A stretch of DNA of 64,000 bases from Candidatus Palibaumannia cicadellinicola (GCF_001269425.1 NZ_CP011787.1:248001-312000); one strand, 5' to 3'; numbered from the stretch's first letter, positions 42,802 to 54,850 are shown. Notes: generated from the sequence alone by a model not told the origin. A program made the numbers and translations.

Positions 42802-44655
42802 TTATATATTTTTCCAATAATTTACTACGGAATTGATTTCTATATTATGCACTAATACTCCATGAACACGTATTGGTAATGATGCATTAGGAGCAAGATA
42901 AAGCATATCACCCATACCAAGTAAAGACTCAGCACCTGTTTGATCTAAAATGATTATTGATTCTGTTTTACTGGAAACAGTAAAAGCAATACGAGTAGTC
43001 ATGTTATTATTCATTATTCTTTTAATAATATCTAAAGATGGACGTTGTGTAGAAAGTATTAAGTGAATACCAGAATCTTGAGCTTTTTGTGATAAACAAA
43101 CAATTAAATCTTCTATTTTGTTACCAATAATATCAGATAACTCATGAACTATAATTACAATATATGGTAATGGTTCTAAGATAGAGATAGATAAATTATT
43201 ATTTGTTTTAATATATTTATTATAAGTATCTAAATCACTTAATCCAATAAGTGACATTAGTTGATATCGTCTCTCCATTTCACTAATACACCAACATAGG
43301 ATATTCATGGCATCATTAATGTCAGTAACTACGTTGGTTAAAAGATGAGGTATTCCATTATACACTGAAAGTTCTAATATATAAGGATCAATAATAATTA
43401 AACCTACTTGTTGTGGTGTTGCTTTATACAAAATACTTAAAATCATAGTGTGAAGTCCTACTGTTTTTCCAGAACCTTTAGTACCAGCCACTAACAAATT
43501 AGGAATTTTTTTTAAATCGATCACTACTGTGTTACCAAAAATATTTTTTCCAAGAATTAAAGATAATGGTGATATTAATGTAATAAATTCATGACTGTCT
43601 AATACTTCATTTAAATAAATTGTATTACGTTGTTTATTAGGTATATCTATACCGATATAATATTTTCCATTAATAATTTCTTTTGTTATTTTTAATTTAT
43701 CAGTAGATAATACTTTTGCTAATTGTTTTGATAGTTTATAGATAATTGATACACTGACACCAGGTTCTACATCTAACTGAAAACGAGTAATTACTGGTCC
43801 TGTAATAATGTTTAAAATTTTTACTTTAATATTATAATTATTAATTAAATATAATTCTATTAATTTTGATTGTTTATCTAAATATAAGTTATCTACTTTG
43901 TATTTTTTGTTTTCTATTTTAGGTAAAATAGACATTGAAGGTAATGTAAAAATTTTACTAAAAAAATTAAAATTATTAAACTTACTTATAAACTTAATAT
44001 CATGTTTTTTTTTAATTAAATTTTTATTTTTATTAAGCTCATTATTTAAATGATTGATTTTTTTTATTTCTAATAAATTGTGTTTTTCTGAAAAAAATAA
44101 TTTTTTTATATTTTTTTTAATTTTTGTTATTTGATTAACAATAATTATTGTTATTTTACCGATGATATCTATAATCGATAAAAAAACTATTTTAGTTAGA
44201 AATATAACATTAATAACCCAAATGATTAATAATATTATTGTTATAATATTTTTATTAAAAAATTTTAATAAATAATTACTTAATAATAATCCAACTATAC
44301 CTCCAGAATTAACATATATATTTTTATAATTAAAATTAATAAGACAGCAAGAAGTAATAATTATTAAAAAAATACTAATTATTTTAATAGATACATTAAA
44401 TAAATTAATATGTTTACGTTGTACAAATATACAACAGCAATTATAAAAAATAATAAATGGTATTATATATGTTAATAGTCCAAAAAAAAATAATAAAGTA
44501 TCTGCTAGCCAAGATCCTATTTTACCACCTATATTATGGATTGGAATAATTCCACTAAATTGTAACCAACTAGGATCATAAGTATCAAAGCTAAATACAA
44601 TAGCTATTAAATAGCATGAAAAAATAAAAAATATAGTCAATATTAGCAATAACAT
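42802..44655 (-). CDS. ftsK: Shortened FtsK with altered Walker B
   Basis: FtsK couples division to chromosome segregation: an N-terminal membrane domain joins the septum and a C-terminal motor pumps DNA. This copy has 617 residues against about 1,330 in E. coli. Four membrane helices (FSFDTYDPSW; IGSWLADTLLFFFG) are kept, the long linker is reduced to about 90 residues, and the motor ends at VVNYWKNI, so the gamma domain that reads KOPS and activates XerD is absent. Walker A is GTKGSGKT (391-398). Walker B, VDEFAD in E. coli, is VHELSD, with His504 for the catalytic Asp. The lysine of IDPKMLELS is Tyr. DNA pumping looks unlikely; a division role may remain. Confidence 0.93.
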   Translation of the reverse strand: MLLLILTIFFIFSCYLIAIVFSFDTYDPSWLQFSGIIPIHNIGGKIGSWLADTLLFFFGLLTYIIPFIIFYNCCCIFVQRKHINLFNVSIKIISIFLIIITSCCLINFNYKNIYVNSGGIVGLLLSNYLLKFFNKNIITIILLIIWVINVIFLTKIVFLSIIDIIGKITIIIVNQITKIKKNIKKLFFSEKHNLLEIKKINHLNNELNKNKNLIKKKHDIKFISKFNNFNFFSKIFTLPSMSILPKIENKKYKVDNLYLDKQSKLIELYLINNYNIKVKILNIITGPVITRFQLDVEPGVSVSIIYKLSKQLAKVLSTDKLKITKEIINGKYYIGIDIPNKQRNTIYLNEVLDSHEFITLISPLSLILGKNIFGNTVVIDLKKIPNLLVAGTKGSGKTVGLHTMILSILYKATPQQVGLIIIDPYILELSVYNGIPHLLTNVVTDINDAMNILCWCISEMERRYQLMSLIGLSDLDTYNKYIKTNNNLSISILEPLPYIVIIVHELSDIIGNKIEDLIVCLSQKAQDSGIHLILSTQRPSLDIIKRIMNNNMTTRIAFTVSSKTESIIILDQTGAESLLGMGDMLYLAPNASLPIRVHGVLVHNIEINSVVNYWKNI

Positions 44656-44721
44656 GTATATAGATACTAATTATCTATTTATTATGATAAAATGTATAAA
44701 ATAAATTTATTTAAAATATAA

Positions 44722-45687
<966 letters not shown>

Positions 45688-45799
45688 TAATATTAGTATA
45701 AAACATTTAAATTAATTTAAAAAAAATTTAAATTAATCAATTAATTAATCTTACTTATTAACATCTTATTGGATGGATATAAGAGGTATATAGGTATAT

Positions 45800-46018
45800 A
45801 TGACAAAAGAAGAAAATATTGAAATACAAGGTACTGTATTAGATACTTTAGCTAATACTATTTTTCGTGTTGAATTAGAAAATGGTCATATAGTTACGGC
45901 GCATATATCTGGTAAAATGCGTAAAAATTATATCAGAATATTAACAGGTGATAAAGTAACTGTTGAGCTAACTCCATATGATTTAAAAAAAGGACGTATT
46001 ATATTCCGTAGTAGATAA
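45800..46018 (+). CDS. infA: Translation initiation factor IF-1
   Basis: IF-1 fills the ribosomal A site during initiation. The 72-residue OB-fold protein is nearly identical to E. coli ([20 protein letters not shown], then [16 protein letters not shown]). It lies 43 bp before artP on the same strand, so the art operon may be read through from it; this neighbourhood is not that of E. coli. Confidence 0.97.
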   Translation: MTKEENIEIQGTVLDTLANTIFRVELENGHIVTAHISGKMRKNYIRILTGDKVTVELTPYDLKKGRIIFRSR

Positions 46019-46061
46019 ATTAAATTTATTAAAAATAATAATTAATTTATATAAAACATTT

Positions 46062-46790
46062 ATGCAACTTACTCTAAGAGAAATTAACTTTTTTTATGGA
46101 ACGTATCAAGCGCTATTTAATATCAATCTTACCTGCTTATCAGGTGATATAGTCGTACTACTGGGACCAAGTGGTGCAGGTAAAAGTTCTTTACTCAGGA
46201 TATTAAATTTACTAGAAATTCCTAGTAACGGTCAATTAAATATTGCTGGTAATCATTTTGATTTTAGTAATGTCCCTAAAATTAATGCTATTATTTCCCT
46301 ACGTAAGCAGGTAGGGATGGTTTTTCAACAATATAATCTATGGCCTCATTTGACCGTACGACAAAACTTAATTGAAGCTCCTTGTCGAGTACAAGGAGTA
46401 GTTCGTGCCATTGCTAATATTAGAGCTGATAAATTACTTAATAGATTAAAGCTAAAAAATTTTGCTGATCGATTTCCTTTGCATCTTTCTGGTGGAGAAC
46501 AACAGAGAGTAGCAATTGCACGTGCATTAATGATGGAGCCCAAGGTGTTACTATTTGATGAACCAACTGCTGCATTAGATCCAGAAATTACTGCACAAAT
46601 TATTAGTATTATTCGTGAATTATCACAAACTGGTATTATTCAAGTCATTGTTACGCATGAAATTGAACTAGCGCGTAAAATAGCTAGTTATGTAGTATAT
46701 ATGGAAAGTGGTAAAATTATAGAACAAGGCGATGCTAGCCATTTTACTTGTCCACAAACAATAAATTTTGCTAATTATTTATCACACTAA
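46062..46790 (+). CDS. artP: Arginine ABC transporter ATP-binding protein
   Basis: ArtP powers arginine import. The length, 242 residues, equals E. coli. Walker [10 protein letters not shown] is near residue 35, the Q-loop [12 protein letters not shown] near 88, the signature [10 protein letters not shown] near 142, Walker [14 protein letters not shown] near 161 and the switch His in VIVTHE. It starts the artP-artI-artQ-artM block in E. coli order. artJ, the second binding protein of E. coli, is not found after artM. Confidence 0.97.
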   Translation: MQLTLREINFFYGTYQALFNINLTCLSGDIVVLLGPSGAGKSSLLRILNLLEIPSNGQLNIAGNHFDFSNVPKINAIISLRKQVGMVFQQYNLWPHLTVRQNLIEAPCRVQGVVRAIANIRADKLLNRLKLKNFADRFPLHLSGGEQQRVAIARALMMEPKVLLFDEPTAALDPEITAQIISIIRELSQTGIIQVIVTHEIELARKIASYVVYMESGKIIEQGDASHFTCPQTINFANYLSH

Positions 46791-46835
46791 CATAGTAAAA
46801 ATATTTTAAATATTTAATTTTAAACATATAAAATT

Positions 46836-47567
46836 ATGAAAAAAATAATAATAATATTATTATCTAATATATTTAATTTTTCAGCTATTACTGAGACTGT
46901 ACGCTTTGCTACTGATGCAACTTATGCACCATTTGAATTTATTAGTGCTAATAATAACATTATAGGATTTGATATTGATATTGCTAATGCATTATGTAAA
47001 ACAATGCAAATGACTTGCAGATTTACCAATCAAGCATTTGATAATCTTATTCCAAGCTTAGATTATCACAGTTGTGATGCAGTAATAGCTGGAATGGATA
47101 TTACTCCAGAACGTAGTAAAAAAATTTCTTTTACTAATTCATATTATAATAATTCCGCAATAATAGTGACTACTAAAAAAAATAAATTTGTTCTGTCAAC
47201 TCAGATTAAAAATAAAAAAATTGGCACTCAATATGGATCTACTCATCAAAAATATTTAATAGATAGATATCCTAATATAAATATTGTTTCTTATGATAGC
47301 TATCAGAATGCTATTCTAGATTTAAAAAATGGACGTTTAGATGGTGTTTTCGGTGATACAGCTGTAATTAATCAATGGATAAAAAAAGATAATAATTTAA
47401 TGATTATTGGTAAAAAAATTACTGATAAATATTATTTTGGTACAGGTCTTGGTATTGCTATAAAAAAAGATAATCTAATTTTATTAGAAAAATTAAACAA
47501 AGCATTAACTAATATTAAAAATAATGGAACTTATAAAATAATTTATACAAAATGGTTTAATAATTAA
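46836..47567 (+). CDS. artI: Arginine-binding periplasmic protein
   Basis: This is the substrate-binding protein of the importer. The 243 residues equal E. coli ArtI and ArtJ. A signal peptide occupies about residues 1-19 (MKKIIIILLSNIFNF); its cleavage site is not a classic AxA. ETVRFATDATYAPFE, GMDITPERSK and FGDTAVIN are family segments. Position after artP and closer local similarity favour ArtI over ArtJ. With ArtQ and ArtM it indicates dependence on host arginine or a related basic amino acid. Confidence 0.93.
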   Translation: MKKIIIILLSNIFNFSAITETVRFATDATYAPFEFISANNNIIGFDIDIANALCKTMQMTCRFTNQAFDNLIPSLDYHSCDAVIAGMDITPERSKKISFTNSYYNNSAIIVTTKKNKFVLSTQIKNKKIGTQYGSTHQKYLIDRYPNINIVSYDSYQNAILDLKNGRLDGVFGDTAVINQWIKKDNNLMIIGKKITDKYYFGTGLGIAIKKDNLILLEKLNKALTNIKNNGTYKIIYTKWFNN

Positions 47568-47572
47568 TTTTA

Positions 47573-48253
47573 ATGATAGAAATATACCTATTAATTAGTG
47601 CTACTATTACAACACTTAAGCTAGCATTATTAGCAATGATAATTGGACTAACTTTAGCCATTAGTATTGCTATTATAGAAGAATTAAAAATTTTTAAAAT
47701 ATTATTAATAATAGGTAAATTTTTATTTTTAATTATATGTAGTTTACCAGAAGTATTAGTAGTAATATTTATTTATTTAGGAATATCAAAATTATTAGTT
47801 ATACTAAATAATATTATTTTTAACATAGGTAATATTAATTATATAAATATTAGTCCAGTTTTATGTGGTGTAATAGCATTAGCATTAATATATGCTGCAT
47901 CTGCATATCAAATAATATCTGGAGCTTTTAAATCAATATCAAAAAGCCAATGGGAATCAGGTCAAGTATTAGGAATGAATAATAATGTTATTTTTTTTAA
48001 GTTAATACTGCCACAAATGTGGCAATATGCATTACCAGGATTAGGTAATCAGTGGTTAGTGTTATTAAAAGATACTGCTTTAGTTTCACTAATTAGCGTT
48101 AATGACTTGATGTTTCAAACTAAAAATATTATATTAATTACTAATAAACCTTATAAATGGTATTTATTATCAGCTTTTATTTATATATTAATTACTTTGT
48201 TAAGTAACTTAATTTTATTAAAAATAAATTTTTTAGTTAATCGTTTTAATTAG
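47573..48253 (+). CDS. artQ: Arginine ABC transporter permease ArtQ
   Basis: ArtQ is one of two membrane channel subunits. The 226-residue protein (E. coli 238) has about five hydrophobic helices. The coupling-loop signature is seen in ESGQVLGMNNNVIFFKLILPQ near residues 124-144. It starts 5 bp after artI. Its codons are markedly richer in Ile, Leu and Asn than flanking cytosolic genes, as expected for a membrane protein at this base composition. Confidence 0.94.
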   Translation: MIEIYLLISATITTLKLALLAMIIGLTLAISIAIIEELKIFKILLIIGKFLFLIICSLPEVLVVIFIYLGISKLLVILNNIIFNIGNINYINISPVLCGVIALALIYAASAYQIISGAFKSISKSQWESGQVLGMNNNVIFFKLILPQMWQYALPGLGNQWLVLLKDTALVSLISVNDLMFQTKNIILITNKPYKWYLLSAFIYILITLLSNLILLKINFLVNRFN

Positions 48254-48258
48254 GCAGT

Positions 48259-48912
48259 ATGTTAATGTTTAGTTATATTAAAATAATATTATTAGGTTTA
48301 CCAACAAGTTTAATATTAATGCTAATATCTATTATATTAGCATTTTTATTATCATTATTTTTTACAAAAAAAATAATTTTAAAAAAAAATTTTTTTTCAC
48401 TATTAATTAAATTATATATTATAATATTTACTGGTACGCCATTTTTAATACAACTGTTTTTTATTTATTATGGCTTCGGACAGTTAACAACTTTATATGC
48501 TAATTATTGGTTATTATCTTTATTATCACATCCTTGGCTATGTGCTATAATAGCATTAGCACTTAATAGTGCTGCATATAGTACTCAATTATTTATTGGA
48601 TCAATCCGTACTATATCATCTGGACAGTGGCAAGCTTGTACTGCGCTTGGTATGAATAAAAAACAATCTTTAGGTATATTAATGCCATTAGCTATAAAAA
48701 AATCATTACGATTATATACTAATGAAATAATTTTAGTATTTAAGAGTACTTCACTAGTTTATACTATTACTATTATGGATATCATGGGCTATAGTAAATT
48801 TCTTTATGGAAGAAGTTATGATTTATTAGTATTTTTAGCTGCTGGAGTTATATATTTTTGCGTAAATAGTATTTTACTATACTTAATGAATATTTTTACA
48901 AAAAACAGTTAA
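48259..48912 (+). CDS. artM: Arginine ABC transporter permease ArtM
   Basis: ArtM is the second channel subunit. The 217-residue protein (E. coli 222) has TGTPFLIQLFFIYYG near residue 56, the coupling loop SSGQWQACTALGMNKKQ near residue 116 and VFKSTSLVYTIT near 158. A dense cluster of runs (8 A, then 9 A directly followed by 8 T, 48366-48397) codes in frame but is slippage-prone. No terminator is obvious after the stop. Confidence 0.94.
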   Translation: MLMFSYIKIILLGLPTSLILMLISIILAFLLSLFFTKKIILKKNFFSLLIKLYIIIFTGTPFLIQLFFIYYGFGQLTTLYANYWLLSLLSHPWLCAIIALALNSAAYSTQLFIGSIRTISSGQWQACTALGMNKKQSLGILMPLAIKKSLRLYTNEIILVFKSTSLVYTITIMDIMGYSKFLYGRSYDLLVFLAAGVIYFCVNSILLYLMNIFTKNS

Positions 48913-49693
<781 letters not shown>

Positions 49694-49728
49694 GTTAATT
49701 GGTTAATGATAATAAGGAGTCCAAATTA

Positions 49729-50364
49729 ATGAAAGGTTTAATTGGACGAAAAATTGGTATGACTAGCATTTTTACTAAAGATGGTATCTCTATACCAATA
49801 ACTATTATAGAAATAGAAGTAAATAGAGTAACTCAAATAAAATCTATAAAAAAAGATGGATATTGTGCTTTTCAAGTTACTACTGGAATAAAAAAAGCTA
49901 ACAAGATAATTAAACCTGAAGCTGGTAACTTTATAAAAGCAGGAGTTGCAGCAGGTCGTAGTTTATGGGAATTTCGTGTTACAAATACAAATTCAATAAC
50001 AATAGGTCAAAGTATAACCATTGAACAATTAGCTAATATTAAAAAAGTAGATGTTACAGGTATTTCTAAAGGTAAGGGATTCTCAGGCACAATAAAACGT
50101 TGGAATTTTCATACTCAAGATGCTAGTCATGGTAATTCATTATCTCATAGAGTCCCGGGTTCTATAGGTCAAAACCAAACTCCAGGAAAAGTATTTAAAG
50201 GTAAAAAAATGGCAGGACAAATGGGTAATAAACGCGTAACTGTTCAAAATTTAGAGGTAATAAGTATTGACAAAACACGTAATTTATTACTAGTAAAAGG
50301 TGCTATTCCAGGAGCACCAGGGAATGATCTGATTATCAAACCAGCTATTAAGCTAGCACATTAA
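49729..50364 (+). CDS. rplC: 50S ribosomal protein L3
   Basis: L3 is an early assembly protein near the peptidyl transferase centre. I start it at ATG 49729, preceded by AAGGAGT 8 nt upstream, because [12 protein letters not shown] matches the family start; an upstream start at 49699 is unsupported. The protein is 211 residues (E. coli 209). The loop with [18 protein letters not shown], including the Gln methylated by PrmB in E. coli, is intact. Confidence 0.97.
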   Translation: MKGLIGRKIGMTSIFTKDGISIPITIIEIEVNRVTQIKSIKKDGYCAFQVTTGIKKANKIIKPEAGNFIKAGVAAGRSLWEFRVTNTNSITIGQSITIEQLANIKKVDVTGISKGKGFSGTIKRWNFHTQDASHGNSLSHRVPGSIGQNQTPGKVFKGKKMAGQMGNKRVTVQNLEVISIDKTRNLLLVKGAIPGAPGNDLIIKPAIKLAH

Positions 50365-50374
50365 GGAGATAAGA

Positions 50375-50986
50375 ATGGAATTGGTATTACAAGACACGCA
50401 ACAAGCGTTTACTGTGTCCGAAACCATTTTTGGGTGTAATTTTAATGAATCGTTGATACATCAGGTAATTGTTGCATATGCAGCAAATGCACGACAAGGG
50501 AGTCTGGCTCAAAAAAATCGTGCTGAAGTAGTAGGTTCGAATAAAAAACCATGGCGTCAAAAAGGTACTGGCCGTGCTCGTGCTGGTACAGTAAAAAGTC
50601 CAATTTGGCGTTCAGGAGGTATAACTTTTGCTGCTAAACCACAAGATTATAGTCAAAAAATAAATAAAAAAATGTATCGTGGAGCTATAAAAAGTATTTT
50701 TTCTGAATTATTACGTCAACAACGATTAATTATTGTTAATAATTTTGCTATTACCGCACCAAAAACTAAATTATTAGTAAAAAAACTAAAAGATATGGCA
50801 TTAGAAAATGTATTTATTATAACTCATCAGTTAGATAAAAATTTATGTTTAGCTGCACGTAATCTTTATAAAGTAGATGTTTGTGACGTTAATACTACTA
50901 ATATTAATTTAATTAGTTTAATAAATTTTGCACAAGTTATAATTACAGCAGATTCTATCAAAAAACTTGAGGACAAGTTAGTATGA
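50375..50986 (+). CDS. rplD: 50S ribosomal protein L4
   Basis: L4 lines the exit tunnel and, in E. coli, represses the S10 operon. The 203-residue protein (E. coli 201) has the tunnel loop with [27 protein letters not shown] lies before the ATG. Its stop overlaps the rplW start by 4 nt. Without a recognisable leader attenuator, its regulatory role here is doubtful. Confidence 0.97.
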   Translation: MELVLQDTQQAFTVSETIFGCNFNESLIHQVIVAYAANARQGSLAQKNRAEVVGSNKKPWRQKGTGRARAGTVKSPIWRSGGITFAAKPQDYSQKINKKMYRGAIKSIFSELLRQQRLIIVNNFAITAPKTKLLVKKLKDMALENVFIITHQLDKNLCLAARNLYKVDVCDVNTTNINLISLINFAQVIITADSIKKLEDKLV

Positions 50987-51288
50987 TACCTGAAACAAGT
51001 GTGTTTAAAGTACTACATGCTCCGCATGTTTCTGAGAAAGCATCTGTATTGATGGAAAAAAATAATACTTTTGTTTTAAAAGTAGCTAAAAACTCTACTA
51101 AGAGAGCCATTAAAAATGCTTTACTAAAATTATTTACAGTAAAAGTAAAAAAAATACATACTATAGTTGTAAAAGGTAAAGTAAAACGTCATGGACGACG
51201 TATTGGTTTACGTAGTGATTGGAAAAAAGCTTATATAACTCTAACAGATAAACAAAATTTAGATTTTATAAGCAGCAGTATCAAATAA
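50983..51288 (+). CDS. rplW: 50S ribosomal protein L23
   Basis: L23 sits at the tunnel exit and docks trigger factor and SRP. The 101-residue protein (E. coli 100) has [15 protein letters not shown] near the start and [19 protein letters not shown]. It overlaps rplD by 4 nt (ATGA) and precedes rplB by 19 bp. Confidence 0.97.
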   Translation: MIPETSVFKVLHAPHVSEKASVLMEKNNTFVLKVAKNSTKRAIKNALLKLFTVKVKKIHTIVVKGKVKRHGRRIGLRSDWKKAYITLTDKQNLDFISSSIK

Positions 51289-51307
51289 GTTAGGAATTGT
51301 TAAAACT

Positions 51308-52129
51308 ATGACTATAGTAAAATGTAAACCAACATCTCCTGCTCGACGACATGTTATAAAAATAGTTAATACTGAACTACATAATAACAAACCTTTTGTT
51401 CCTTTATTAGAAAAAAAAAGGAAATCAGGTGGTCGTAATAATAATGGACGTATTACTACTCGTCATATTGGTGGTGGACATAAACAACGTTATCGTTTAA
51501 TAGACTTTAAACGTAACAAAGATTCCATTCCAGCAATAATAGAGCGAATTGAATACGATCCAAATCGGTCAGCTAATATCGCTTTATCTTTATATAAAGA
51601 TGGTGAACGTCGTTATATTTTAGCACCTAAAGGATTAAAAGTAGGTGATCAAATTACATCTGGTAATAATGCTATAATAAAAGCTGGTAATACTCTACCA
51701 ATGAGTAATATACCGCTTGGTTCTATAGTACATAATGTAGAAATAAAACCAGGAAAAGGTGGGCAGTTAGCTCGTGCTGCTGGTACTTATGTTCAAATTT
51801 TAGCTCGTGATGATAAGTATGTTACCTTACGTTTACGCTCTGGTGAAATGCGTAAAATTCACTCTGAATGTCGTGCTACATTAGGTGAAGTAGGCAATCA
51901 TGAACATATGTTAAGCATGTTAGGTAAAGCAGGTGCAAATCGCTGGCGTGGTATTCGTCCCACTGTTAGGGGAACAGCAATGAATCCTGTTGATCATCCC
52001 CATGGTGGGGGAGAAGGTCGTAATTTTGGGAAACACCCGGTATCTCCGTGGGGAATAAAAACTAAAGGTAAGAAAACACGTAATAATAAACTAACTGATA
52101 AGTTTATTATACATCGCCGTGGGTCGTAA
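51308..52129 (+). CDS. rplB: 50S ribosomal protein L2
   Basis: L2 is needed for subunit joining and peptidyl transfer. The 273 residues equal E. coli. The C-terminal segment [17 protein letters not shown] contains the critical His. N-terminal basic tail and the Zn-independent SH3-like core ([12 protein letters not shown]) are conserved. It is among the most conserved proteins of the window. Confidence 0.98.
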   Translation: MTIVKCKPTSPARRHVIKIVNTELHNNKPFVPLLEKKRKSGGRNNNGRITTRHIGGGHKQRYRLIDFKRNKDSIPAIIERIEYDPNRSANIALSLYKDGERRYILAPKGLKVGDQITSGNNAIIKAGNTLPMSNIPLGSIVHNVEIKPGKGGQLARAAGTYVQILARDDKYVTLRLRSGEMRKIHSECRATLGEVGNHEHMLSMLGKAGANRWRGIRPTVRGTAMNPVDHPHGGGEGRNFGKHPVSPWGIKTKGKKTRNNKLTDKFIIHRRGS

Positions 52130-52161
52130 ATTAGAAATATAAATAATTAGAGGATAATTTC

Positions 52162-52440
52162 ATGCCACGTTCTCTCAAGAAAGGTCCTTTCATTGATCTG
52201 CATTTACTGCAGAAAGTAGAGAAAGCGGTGAAAACTAGTGATAAAAAACCTATTCGTACTTGGTCTCGTCGTTCAACAATCTTTCCTACAATGATAGGTT
52301 TAACTATTGCTGTTCATAATGGAAGACAACACATACCTATTTTTATTGCTGATGATATGGTTGGTTATAAACTTGGTGAATTTGCCCCAACACGTACTTA
52401 TCGCGGTCATACAGCAGATAAAAAAACTAAAAAGCGTTAG
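52162..52440 (+). CDS. rpsS: 30S ribosomal protein S19
   Basis: S19 binds 16S rRNA in the head with S13. The 92 residues match E. coli, starting [20 protein letters not shown] and containing [21 protein letters not shown] precedes the ATG. A 54-bp spacer, longer than in E. coli, separates it from rplV and contains a short direct repeat. Confidence 0.98.
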   Translation: MPRSLKKGPFIDLHLLQKVEKAVKTSDKKPIRTWSRRSTIFPTMIGLTIAVHNGRQHIPIFIADDMVGYKLGEFAPTRTYRGHTADKKTKKR

Positions 52441-52445
52441 GATTT

Positions 52446-52474
52446 AGAGTATTAGAAGAGTAGAAGAGTATTAG
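52446..52474 (+). repeat. Short direct repeat between rpsS and rplV
   Basis: AGAGTATTAG occurs at 52446-52455 and again at 52465-52474, with a purine-rich filler (AAGAGTAGA). The 19-bp offset suggests a small tandem duplication by slippage. It lengthens the rpsS-rplV spacer. No function is evident. Confidence 0.75.
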
Positions 52475-52494
52475 AGTAAAAGGTATAAAAATAC

Positions 52495-52827
52495 ATGAAT
52501 ACTGTTGCTAAACATCGTTACGCTCGTTCTTCAGCTCAAAAATTAAGATTAGTAGCTGAATTAGTTCGTACTAAAAAAGTAGATCAAGCACTAAATATAT
52601 TAAATTATACTAACAAAAAAGCTGCTGTTTTAGTAAAAAAAGTCATAGAATCTGCTATTGCTAATGCTGAACATAATTATGGAGCAGATATAGATAATCT
52701 AAAAATTTCAAAAATTTTTATTGATGTTGGGCCTAGCATAAAACGTATTCTACCTCGTGCTAAAGGTAGAGCAGATCATATTATAAAGCGTACTAGCCAC
52801 ATTACAGTTGTAGTATCTGATAGTTAA
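52495..52827 (+). CDS. rplV: 50S ribosomal protein L22
   Basis: L22 lines the exit tunnel. The 110 residues equal E. coli. The beta-hairpin reaching the tunnel is in [18 protein letters not shown], and the start [19 protein letters not shown] is typical. AAAAGG lies about 10 nt upstream of the ATG. Confidence 0.97.
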   Translation: MNTVAKHRYARSSAQKLRLVAELVRTKKVDQALNILNYTNKKAAVLVKKVIESAIANAEHNYGADIDNLKISKIFIDVGPSIKRILPRAKGRADHIIKRTSHITVVVSDS

Positions 52828-52843
52828 ACTATGGAGATTAGTA

Positions 52844-53545
52844 ATGGGTCATAAAGTACATCCTAATGGGATGCGCTTGGGGATTGTTAAACACTGGAAC
52901 TCTACTTGGTATGCAAATACCAAAGAATTCGCTAACAACCTCAATAGCGATTTTAAAGTTCGTCAGTTTATTATGAGTGAATTATCAAAAGCGTCTATTT
53001 CTAGAGTTATTATAGAACGTCCAGCTAAGAGTATTCGCGTAACCATTCATACAGCTCGTCCAGGTATTGTTATTGGTAAAAAAGGCGAATACGTTGAGAA
53101 ATTACGTCAGGCAGTAGCAAATATTGCAGCTGTTCCTGCACAAATTAATATTACTGAAGTACGTAAACCAGAACTTAATGCAACACTTGTTGCTAATAGT
53201 ATAGCTTCACAGTTAGAAAAAAGAATAATATTTCGTCGTGCTATGAAACGTGCAGTGCAAAATGCTATACGTTTAGGTGCTAAAGGAGTTAAAGTTGAAA
53301 TTAGCGGCCGTTTAGGTGGTGCTGAAATAGCACGTAAAGAATGGTACCGTGAAGGTCGTGTTCCTTTACATACTTTAAGAGCAGATATAGATTATAGCTT
53401 CTCTGAAGCTAATACTACTTATGGTGTAATCGGAGTAAAAGTTTGGATTTTTAAAGGTGAAATATTAGATAATATAATAGCAATTGAACCACCACTAGTA
53501 TTATCTAATCCGCTAAAAGCACCGCAACGTAAAAGCCGTAAGTGA
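52844..53545 (+). CDS. rpsC: 30S ribosomal protein S3
   Basis: S3 guards the mRNA entry channel. The 233 residues equal E. coli. The KH motif [16 protein letters not shown] near residue 71 and [19 protein letters not shown] are conserved. The gene ends in TGA, useful evidence that UGA is a stop codon here. Confidence 0.98.
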   Translation: MGHKVHPNGMRLGIVKHWNSTWYANTKEFANNLNSDFKVRQFIMSELSKASISRVIIERPAKSIRVTIHTARPGIVIGKKGEYVEKLRQAVANIAAVPAQINITEVRKPELNATLVANSIASQLEKRIIFRRAMKRAVQNAIRLGAKGVKVEISGRLGGAEIARKEWYREGRVPLHTLRADIDYSFSEANTTYGVIGVKVWIFKGEILDNIIAIEPPLVLSNPLKAPQRKSRK

Positions 53546-53557
53546 GGAACATCACTA

Positions 53558-53968
53558 ATGTTACAACCAAAGCGAACAAAATTCCGTAAGATGCAAAAAA
53601 GTCGGAATCGTGGTTTTACATTAAATTCAAATATTAATTTCGGCACTTTTGGTTTAAAAGCTATTAATCGTGGTTATTTAACTGCTCGTCAAATAGAAGC
53701 AGCACGTCGTGCTATAACACGTGCAGTCAAAAGACAAGGAAAAATTTGGATAAGAATTTTTCCAGATAAACCTATAACTGAAAAACCACTTGAAGTACGT
53801 ATGGGTAAGGGTAAAGGTAACGTTGAACACTGGGTTGCCGTAATTAAACCAGGTAAAATATTATATGAAATAGATGGAGTGACAGAAGAGCTAGCTCGCG
53901 CGGCATTTAAGCTAGCCACAGCTAAACTACCAATACTAACAACTTTTGTAAAAAAGATGATAATCTAA
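53558..53968 (+). CDS. rplP: 50S ribosomal protein L16
   Basis: L16 organises the tRNA-binding region of the large subunit. The 136 residues equal E. coli; [14 protein letters not shown] begins the protein. [18 protein letters not shown] is conserved, including the Arg region hydroxylated in E. coli. Its stop overlaps the rpmC start (TAATG). Confidence 0.98.
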   Translation: MLQPKRTKFRKMQKSRNRGFTLNSNINFGTFGLKAINRGYLTARQIEAARRAITRAVKRQGKIWIRIFPDKPITEKPLEVRMGKGKGNVEHWVAVIKPGKILYEIDGVTEELARAAFKLATAKLPILTTFVKKMII

Positions 53969-54162
53969 TGATCTCAAAAGAGTTACGTAATAAAAATACT
54001 ACAGAATTAAATCAAGAATTAATAAGTTTACTTCGTGAGCAATTTAACCTACGTATGCAAGCCGCAAGCGGACAATTACGACAAACTAACTTACTAAGAA
54101 AAGTAAGGAATAATATTGCACGTGTAAAGACATTATTAACAATTAATAAGAATACGGGTTGA
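53968..54162 (+). CDS. rpmC: 50S ribosomal protein L29
   Basis: L29 is a two-helix protein near the tunnel exit. The 64-residue protein (E. coli 63) has [20 protein letters not shown]. It starts in a TAATG overlap with rplP and ends in TGA, seven bases before rpsQ. Confidence 0.96.
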   Translation: MISKELRNKNTTELNQELISLLREQFNLRMQAASGQLRQTNLLRKVRNNIARVKTLLTINKNTG

Positions 54163-54169
54163 TAATAAA

Positions 54170-54439
54170 ATGAATAATATTCGTATTCGACAAGGTCGTG
54201 TAGTAAGTGATAAAATGAATAAATCTATAGTAGTAGCTATAGAACGTTTTATTAAACATCCTATATATGGTAAATATATAAAAAGAACAACAAAAATATC
54301 AGTTCATGATGAGTTAAATAGTAGTAAAGTTGGTGATGTAGTTGAAATAAAAGAATGTCGTCCAATTTCTAAAACAAAATCTTGGATGCTTGTACGTATT
54401 TTAAAAAAATTATTTTCTTTACATCAATTTTGGTTATAA
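54170..54439 (+). CDS. rpsQ: 30S ribosomal protein S17
   Basis: S17 is an OB-fold primary binder of 16S rRNA. The 89-residue protein is five residues longer than E. coli (84). The body ([30 protein letters not shown]) aligns, but the C terminus after Leu-Lys-Lys continues LFSLHQFWL, a hydrophobic tail consistent with loss of the original stop. Confidence 0.96.
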   Translation: MNNIRIRQGRVVSDKMNKSIVVAIERFIKHPIYGKYIKRTTKISVHDELNSSKVGDVVEIKECRPISKTKSWMLVRILKKLFSLHQFWL

Positions 54440-54458
54440 AAATATATTGGAGAATTTT

Positions 54459-54830
54459 ATGATCCAAGAGCAAACTATACTTACTGTTGCTGATAACTCA
54501 GGTGCACGTAATGTGATGTGTATCAAAGTGCTTGGTGGTTCTCGCCGTCGTTATGCGGGAATAGGTGATATAATTAAAATAGCTATTAAAGAAGCTATTC
54601 CTCGTGGTAAAGTAAAAAAAGGTGATGTTCTAAAAGCAGTAATAGTACGTACTAAAAAAGGGATACGTCGCCCTGACGGGTCAGTATTTCGCTTTGATGG
54701 AAATGCCTGTGTATTATTAAATAATACTAATGAACAACCGATTGGTACTAGAGTATTTGGACCAGTAACTCGTGAATTACGTACTGAAAAATTTATGAAA
54801 ATAATATCTTTAGCACCAGAAGTGCTGTAG
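54459..54830 (+). CDS. rplN: 50S ribosomal protein L14
   Basis: L14 forms an inter-subunit bridge. I start it at ATG 54459 (TGGAGAA 5 nt upstream), since [17 protein letters not shown] matches E. coli; an upstream start at 54447 lies over the ribosome site. The 123 residues equal E. coli, ending [10 protein letters not shown]. It opens the spc group of genes. Confidence 0.97.
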   Translation: MIQEQTILTVADNSGARNVMCIKVLGGSRRRYAGIGDIIKIAIKEAIPRGKVKKGDVLKAVIVRTKKGIRRPDGSVFRFDGNACVLLNNTNEQPIGTRVFGPVTRELRTEKFMKIISLAPEVL

Positions 54831-54850
54831 TTAAATTAAGGGAAGAAATA

